Part shown: positions 5,400 to 9,673 of the stretch, piece after piece | Layout: each line of letters opens with the position of its first letter | Position numbering within the stretch: position 1 is the first letter of the stretch | From: an uncultured Ruminococcus sp. | GTDB lineage: Bacteria; Bacillota; Clostridia; Oscillospirales; Acutalibacteraceae | DNA: 9,673 nucleotides | NCBI GenBank assembly: GCA_902783815.1 | Contig: CACZSM010000101.1 | Location: forward strand, 1-9,673 | Direction of reading: 5' to 3' | Program-made: the position numbers and the translations under genes | Notes under the pieces: generated by a model | The model's input: only the letters and a program-made list of their open reading frames with translations | What the model was told of the DNA's origin: nothing | Database searches by the model: none

Positions 5400-8300
5400 T
5401 ATTTAAAATATGCGACTCCGCTTTCAAAGAGCTTCTGATCCTTATCAAACGGTGTATTGAAATAGAGGTTTTCGCCCTTTCTTTCTGAATGACCCATTTT
5501 TCCGAGTACACGGCCATCCGGACTTGTTATACCCTCAATAGCGCAGACTGAGCCATTCGTATTGAATGTTATGTCATCAGAGGGCTTGCCGCTGAGGTCA
5601 ACATACTGTGTTGCTATCTGTCCGTTGGCTATGAGCTGATCGAGCATTGCATCATCTGCTACGAAGCGTCCTTCTCCGTGTGAAATCGGAACAGCAAATA
5701 CATCTCCTGCATTTACTCTGGAAAGCCACGGTGATTTTACGGATGTTATTCTTGTATATGCCACATGAGAAATATGTCTGCCAATGGTATTGAATGTCAG
5801 AGTCGGATCGGTTTCCTTAAGATCTCTTATTTCGCCGTATGGTACGAGTCCGAGTTTTATAAGAGCCTGGAAGCCGTTGCATATACCAAGCATAAGACCG
5901 TCCCTGTTTTTCAGGAGGTCATTGACTGCCTCGCTGACTCTCGGATTACGGAAGGTTGTTGCGATGAACTTGCCGGAGCCGTCAGGCTCATCGCCGCCGG
6001 AGAATCCGCCGGGGAGCATTATCATCTGTGACTCATTTATAAGCCTTACCATTTCCTGTATGGTTTCCTCAATAGCGTCCGGAGTAAGATTGCGCACGAT
6101 AAGAAGTTCCGGTTCAGCGCCAGCCTTTGCAAAAGCTCTTGCAGTATCGACTTCGCAGTTAGTGCCGGGGAATACAGGTATAAATACTTTTGGTTTAGCT
6201 GTATGAATTTTCGGGGAGGATGTATTTCTTTCTGTGCAGAGAGGGATATCCCTGCTCATCTCAGGACAGTATGCCTTTGACGGGAACACCTTTTCAAGTT
6301 TTGATTCCCATATATCAATAAGCTCATCAATATTCAGCTTTGTACCGTTTACAGTTATAGTTTCACTGTCAACAGTCGTACCAAGCTCATAACAGAGGAT
6401 ACCGTCAGGCATTACGGTACCGTCTGCAAGTTCAAGAATAAGCGAGCCAGAAAGCGGAGCAAAAAGCTCATCAGCTGTAAGATCTTTTGCAAAGCTGAAT
6501 CCGATCTTATTGCCGAAGCACATTTTTGCAACAGCCGCAGCTGCGCCGCCTTCCTTTACTGTTCCGGCAGCAAGCACTGATCCATTGCCTATAAGTTCAT
6601 ACACAGCTCTGTACATTGCCTTCAGCTTTTCCCAGTCAGGGAGCATTGAAGCCTTATCCTCAGGAACAGGTACATATACGACTTTTGAACCAGCCTTTTT
6701 GAATTCAGCTGAAACTGTCTTTGAAGCCTTAGTCATAGCCACAGCGAAGCTGACGAGTGTAGGAGGCACATCAAGGTCCTCAAACGATCCTGACATACTA
6801 TCCTTTCCGCCGATGGACGGAAGTCCCATTTTTATCTGAGCGACAAGTGATCCGAGCAGTGCAGCGGCAGGCTTGCCCCAACGGGACGGAACATCATGCA
6901 GTCTTTCAAAATACTCCTGGAAAGTAAGTCTTGCCGTAAGCGGGTCAGCGCCGATAGCAAGCAGCTTTGAAAGTGATTCCACAACAGCATATGCAGCGCC
7001 GTGGAACGGGCTCCATTTGGATATACCAGGTATATAGCCATAGGACATAGCCGTAGCATCATCAGTTTCTCCTTCAAGGAGAGGTATTTTAGCAGCCATT
7101 GCTTCTTCCGGAGTAAGCTGCATTTTTCCGCCGAATGGCATCATTACGGTTCCTGCACCGATGCTTGCATCGAATCTTTCGCAAAGACCTCTTTGAGAGC
7201 ATACCTCCAGTCTTGCGAGGTTAGCCTTGAAAGCGTCTGCGGTACTCATTTCCTTAAGCTGCTGAGGAGCGTTTTTACGATAGTTCTTTTCAGGCTCCGG
7301 AGCGGTTATATATGCCTGAGCGACCTGAGTAACGCCATTGGTATTAAGGAATTCGCGGCTGAGGTCAACTATTGTTTTTCCTCTCCAGTTCATTGTAAGT
7401 CTTGGAGTCTCGGTTACAACAGCGACAGCAGCGGCTTCGAGATTTTCCTTGTCAGCTTCTGCGATAAATTTCTGAACATCCTCCGGTTCAAGTACAACTG
7501 CCATTCTTTCCTGAGATTCTGATATAGCTAATTCTGTACCGTCAAGACCGTCATATTTTTTTGTCACCATATCGAGGTCAACTGTAAGACCGTCAGCAAG
7601 CTCTCCTATGGCAACGCATACGCCACCTGCGCCGAAGTCATTGCAGCGTTTTATCATTGTAGAGACATTCTTATTACGGAAAAGTCTTTGTATTTTTCTT
7701 TCAGTAGGCGGATTACCCTTTTGTACTTCTGCTCCGCAGGTTTCGATAGAATCCATTGTATGAGCCTTTGAAGAACCCGTAGCGCCGCCGCAGCCATCGC
7801 GGCCTGTTCTTCCGCCGAGAAGTACGATAATATCTCCGGGAGAGGGAACTCCTCTGAGTACATTTTCCTTTGGTGACGCGCCAATAACAGCGCCGATCTC
7901 CATTCTTTTTGCAGCATATCCGGGGTCATAAAGCTCCACAACCTGACCTGTTGCAAGGCCTATCTGGTTGCCGTAGGAGCTGTATCCCTGAGCAGCGCCT
8001 GTAGTTATTTTTCTTGAAGGCAGTTTACCCTCCATAGTTTTTTCAAATGGAACTGTAGGGTCGCCGGATCCGGTAACGCGCATTGCCTGATATACATACG
8101 CTCTTCCGGAGAGCGGATCTCTTATTGCGCCGCCAAGACAGGTAGCCGCGCCGCCGAAGGGTTCAATTTCTGTAGGATGGTTATGAGTCTCGTTCTTGAA
8201 CTGTACAAGCCATTGTTCGGTTACGCCGTCTATGGTGACGGGTACTTCTATGGAACAGGCATTGATTTCGTCGCTGACATCTAAATCGGGAATCAGACCT

Positions 8301-9163
8301 CTTTTTCTTATCTTTTTCATACCTGTGAGAGCCATATCCATCAAAGAAACATCTCTTGCAGTATTCTTACCGTATATTTCCTCACGGCTTTCATAGTAAA
8401 GGGCAAGAGCGTCCTCAATAGTTTTTGTAAGCTCTGATTTTTCTATTTCTATTTTTTCAAGTCTTGTAAGGAAAGTAGTATGGCGGCAGTGATCCGACCA
8501 GTATGTATCAATTACCCTGAGTTCGGTAACAGTAGGATCTCTGTGTTCGTCATCGCGGAAGTAGTCGCGGCAGAATTTGAGGTCAGACAGTGTCATAGCG
8601 AATCCCATACTGTCGTAGTAATTTTTCATTTCCTCATCGTTCCAGCTGATAAAGCCCTCAACGGATGCGACATCCGGCGGAACATCTGCTTTCATATCAA
8701 GTGATTCCGGCTTTTCGAGTGAAGCCTCACGGGATTCTACCGGGTTTATGAGGTAGTGTTTGATTTTTTCAAGATCCGCACTGGTTATATTACCCTTTAC
8801 AGCAATGACCTTTGCAGAAACTACCTGAGGTCTTTCACTCTGGGTAAGGAGCTGAACACACTGAGCAGCCGAGTCAGCCCTCTGGTCATACTGACCGGGC
8901 AGATATTCCATCGCAAAGACGGAGCAGCCGTCAACATCCGGAAGGTTCTCATCATAAACGGAGTCTGCATTTGTTTCACTAAGTATAGTAGTTTTAGCCT
9001 TTTCAAAGTTATCGCCCTCGATACCGCTGATATCGTAGCGATTGATTATCCTGACATTTTCAACATTTTTCAGACCGAGGTTATTTCTGAGGTCTGCTGT
9101 CAGGTTTTTGGCTTCGACATCGAAGCCGGGGCGTTTTTCCACAAAAATTCTTTTTACTGTCAT
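5399..9163 (-). CDS. purL: Phosphoribosylformylglycinamidine synthase, single-chain PurL
   Basis: This enzyme catalyses the fourth step of de novo purine synthesis: FGAR, glutamine and ATP give FGAM. The long form fuses PurS-like, PurL and PurQ-like parts. I choose the ATG at 9163 (1254 aa), because GGGTG lies close upstream and the protein then starts MTVKRIFVEKRPGFD; an in-frame GTG at 9172 would add three residues but is only about 4 nt from GGAG. Residues counted from that GTG: PurS-like N-terminus (1-140), SDHCRHTTF (226-234), KNETHNHPTEIEPFGGAAT (326-344), NDFGAGG (511-517), second synthetase half with SIGGKDSMSG (786-795), and a class I glutaminase from about 995 with PGGFSGGDEPDG (1054-1065), nucleophile C1098 in LGICNGFQ, and H1228/E1230 in GHSER. 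It is complete with all key residues. It has its own promoter and no other pur genes alongside. The TAA stop uses the TA flank and end of repeat copy B. Confidence 0.97.
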   Translation of the reverse strand: MTVKRIFVEKRPGFDVEAKNLTADLRNNLGLKNVENVRIINRYDISGIEGDNFEKAKTTILSETNADSVYDENLPDVDGCSVFAMEYLPGQYDQRADSAAQCVQLLTQSERPQVVSAKVIAVKGNITSADLEKIKHYLINPVESREASLEKPESLDMKADVPPDVASVEGFISWNDEEMKNYYDSMGFAMTLSDLKFCRDYFRDDEHRDPTVTELRVIDTYWSDHCRHTTFLTRLEKIEIEKSELTKTIEDALALYYESREEIYGKNTARDVSLMDMALTGMKKIRKRGLIPDLDVSDEINACSIEVPVTIDGVTEQWLVQFKNETHNHPTEIEPFGGAATCLGGAIRDPLSGRAYVYQAMRVTGSGDPTVPFEKTMEGKLPSRKITTGAAQGYSSYGNQIGLATGQVVELYDPGYAAKRMEIGAVIGASPKENVLRGVPSPGDIIVLLGGRTGRDGCGGATGSSKAHTMDSIETCGAEVQKGNPPTERKIQRLFRNKNVSTMIKRCNDFGAGGVCVAIGELADGLTVDLDMVTKKYDGLDGTELAISESQERMAVVLEPEDVQKFIAEADKENLEAAAVAVVTETPRLTMNWRGKTIVDLSREFLNTNGVTQVAQAYITAPEPEKNYRKNAPQQLKEMSTADAFKANLARLEVCSQRGLCERFDASIGAGTVMMPFGGKMQLTPEEAMAAKIPLLEGETDDATAMSYGYIPGISKWSPFHGAAYAVVESLSKLLAIGADPLTARLTFQEYFERLHDVPSRWGKPAAALLGSLVAQIKMGLPSIGGKDSMSGSFEDLDVPPTLVSFAVAMTKASKTVSAEFKKAGSKVVYVPVPEDKASMLPDWEKLKAMYRAVYELIGNGSVLAAGTVKEGGAAAAVAKMCFGNKIGFSFAKDLTADELFAPLSGSLILELADGTVMPDGILCYELGTTVDSETITVNGTKLNIDELIDIWESKLEKVFPSKAYCPEMSRDIPLCTERNTSSPKIHTAKPKVFIPVFPGTNCEVDTARAFAKAGAEPELLIVRNLTPDAIEETIQEMVRLINESQMIMLPGGFSGGDEPDGSGKFIATTFRNPRVSEAVNDLLKNRDGLMLGICNGFQALIKLGLVPYGEIRDLKETDPTLTFNTIGRHISHVAYTRITSVKSPWLSRVNAGDVFAVPISHGEGRFVADDAMLDQLIANGQIATQYVDLSGKPSDDITFNTNGSVCAIEGITSPDGRVLGKMGHSERKGENLYFNTPFDKDQKLFESGVAYFK

Positions 9164-9208
9164 TTTTTTCACCCATCTCCGATCAATTCGGTATATTTTT
9201 ATATTCCT

Positions 9209-9237
9209 ATTCTAACATAAACATTATTCTTTGTCCA
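9209..9237 (-). promoter_or_regulatory. purL: Sigma-A promoter of purL
   Basis: On the minus strand -35 TGGACA (9232-9237) and -10 TAGAAT (9209-9214) are 17 bp apart, each five of six to consensus, with an extended TG at -15/-14. The leader is about 39 nt, too short for a purine or PRPP-type riboswitch. A small inverted repeat, CCGA-ATTGA-TCGG (9179-9191), overlaps the first G of the ribosome binding site. I see no convincing PurR box. Confidence 0.72.
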
Positions 9238-9263
9238 GTACCGGTGTGTGACCGCACGGGACG

Positions 9264-9279
9264 ATTTCGCGATAGTCGC
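9264..9279. repeat. 16-bp direct repeat, first copy
   Basis: ATTTCGCGATAGTCGC occurs here and again, identically, at 9455-9470, 191 bp further on. A perfect 16-bp match in so short a stretch is not expected by chance. In both places a GC-rich segment follows directly, with different sequence. Confidence 0.75.
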
Positions 9280-9379
9280 TCGCTGCGCTCCGCTCTGACC
9301 AACAAACAGAAGTTGACTGAGCGCGGTCTTGCTTCTTTGACATGGGTAACAAACGGGAACAAATGGCAAAAGTTTCGGT

Positions 9380-9484
9380 CAAGCCTTTTCAAAGGCTTGC
9401 GGTTTCCAAAGGCAGAGCCTTTGGTCGCACTCCAGCGCAGTGCCTGCGCTCTCAATTTCGCGATAGTCGCCGGCGTGCCGCCGG
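9380..9484. repeat. Array of four short perfect hairpins
   Basis: Four consecutive palindromes with tiny spacers: CAAGCCTTT/AAAGGCTTG (9380-9399, 2-nt spacer), CCAAAGGC-AGA-GCCTTTGG (9406-9424), AGCGCAG-TGC-CTGCGCT (9434-9450) and CCGGCG-TGC-CGCCGG (9470-9484). The first two share the core GCCTTT/AAAGGC. The second 16-bp direct repeat (9455-9470) lies between the third and fourth and touches the fourth. None is followed by a T run, so they do not look like ordinary terminators. Confidence 0.75.
9455..9470. repeat. 16-bp direct repeat, second copy
   Basis: Identical to 9264-9279. It lies within the hairpin array, and its last base is the first base of the fourth hairpin. Confidence 0.75.
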
Positions 9485-9568
9485 TGTCGCCTTAGCTCCT
9501 GCGCGGCTTCAACAACTTAATTTTAGCTATTAACATACATGGTTTTTACAACTTCAAGTCATTTCTCA

Positions 9569-9601
9569 ATTTTCAGCAAAGCTGAAAATGCCGCTTTGCG
9601 G
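9569..9601. repeat. Pair of palindromes with 3-nt loops in the AT-rich end
   Basis: ATTTTCAGC-AAA-GCTGAAAAT (9569-9589) is a perfect 9-bp stem with a 3-nt loop. It is followed at once by CCGC-TTT-GCGG (9591-9601). The layout repeats the style of the 9380-9484 array, with perfect arms and trinucleotide loops, in an AT-rich setting. Confidence 0.65.
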
Positions 9602-9673
9602 TTCTTAAATAAACAACTATAAATGAGCAAATTTCAAATTCTTCGTGAAACTGCACAAATGCCGCAATTCCCG

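Larger units (their letters stand above)
9238..9673. other. Gene-free, palindrome-rich region upstream of purL
   Basis: About 435 bp with no supported gene. Open frames here lack ribosome binding sites and run straight through short palindromes, so I read them as spurious. The left part (9241-9510) is GC-richer than its surroundings and the right part (9511-9673) is AT-rich. The contents are the direct repeats and hairpins listed separately, plus a 9-bp direct repeat AAATGCCGC (9586-9594 and 9657-9665). The region may be a composite of dispersed intergenic repeats. Confidence 0.6.

Noticed and set aside
5294..5488. 64-codon plus-strand open frame inside repeat copy B and the end of purL
   Set aside because: No ribosome binding site, half of it is antisense to purL, and copy A does not preserve the frame.
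7001..7522. 173-codon frame antisense to purL, and other frames of that kind at 5784-6206 and 8756-9220
   Set aside because: Shadows of a strongly conserved coding sequence; no start signals and no familiar domains.
9164..9202. Riboswitch or purine-responsive leader ahead of purL
   Set aside because: The promoter leaves a leader of only about 39 nt, too short for a purine or PRPP aptamer, and no conserved core is seen.
9264..9470. CRISPR array suggested by repeats in the right-hand region
   Set aside because: Only two direct copies, 191 bp apart, with no regular spacers and no cas genes.
9244..9533. Two overlapping plus-strand open frames of 83 and 63 codons, and an 82-codon frame on the other strand
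   Set aside because: They run through the hairpin array and direct repeats, lack ribosome binding sites and have low-complexity Arg/Ser/Ala-rich products; typical spurious frames in repeat DNA.
9623..9673. A 17-codon open frame (MSKFQILRETAQ...) running off the window end
   Set aside because: No Shine-Dalgarno sequence before the ATG, and it lies in repeat-like DNA; too short to support a call.

Overview
The window looks like a chromosomal segment of a spore-forming member of the Clostridia, most likely Oscillospiraceae (Ruminococcus-like). The reasons are a DpaA/DpaB dipicolinate synthase pair, a long single-chain PurL of clostridial type, strong GGAGG ribosome binding sites, moderate GC content, and a cluster of small proteins whose style I associate from memory with that family. 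The genus is inferred and was not tested.

Layout: (1) 2-1222 (+) is an M20 dipeptidase of PepV/Sapep type, cut at its 5' end by the window edge and closed by a hairpin terminator. (2) 1323-2970 (-) holds dpaA followed by dpaB, which make the spore-core chelator dipicolinate. The pair is driven by a site that fits the mother-cell sigma-K consensus and is split by a 130-bp repeat. (3) 2971-3347 is an AT-rich divergent intergenic region leading to a SinR-like XRE regulator (3348-3746, +). (4) 3808-4299 (-) is a YfcE-type phosphodiesterase, convergent with the regulator across a shared terminator. (5) 4448-5254 (+) is a tight operon of three small uncharacterised proteins of 54, 116 and 90 residues, behind an unusually long Shine-Dalgarno match and a possible sporulation-type promoter. 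(6) 5399-9163 (-) is purL, the fourth step of de novo purine synthesis, with its own sigma-A promoter. (7) 9238-9673 has no convincing gene but carries a series of short perfect palindromes and a 16-bp direct repeat.

The most interesting non-genic signal is a family of three related miniature inverted-repeat elements (1286-1334, 1923-2052, 5254-5399). All are flanked by TA, as expected for IS630/Tc1-mariner-type mobilisation. Two of them supply the stop codons of neighbouring genes, and one fills exactly the gap between two convergent stop codons. The two long copies carry different internal deletions.

The dpaAB genes, their sigma-K-like promoter and perhaps the small-protein operon point to a sporulation-related neighbourhood. 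The dipeptidase, phosphodiesterase and purL are housekeeping genes, each transcribed alone. I see no tRNA, rRNA, CRISPR array, prophage or full insertion sequence.
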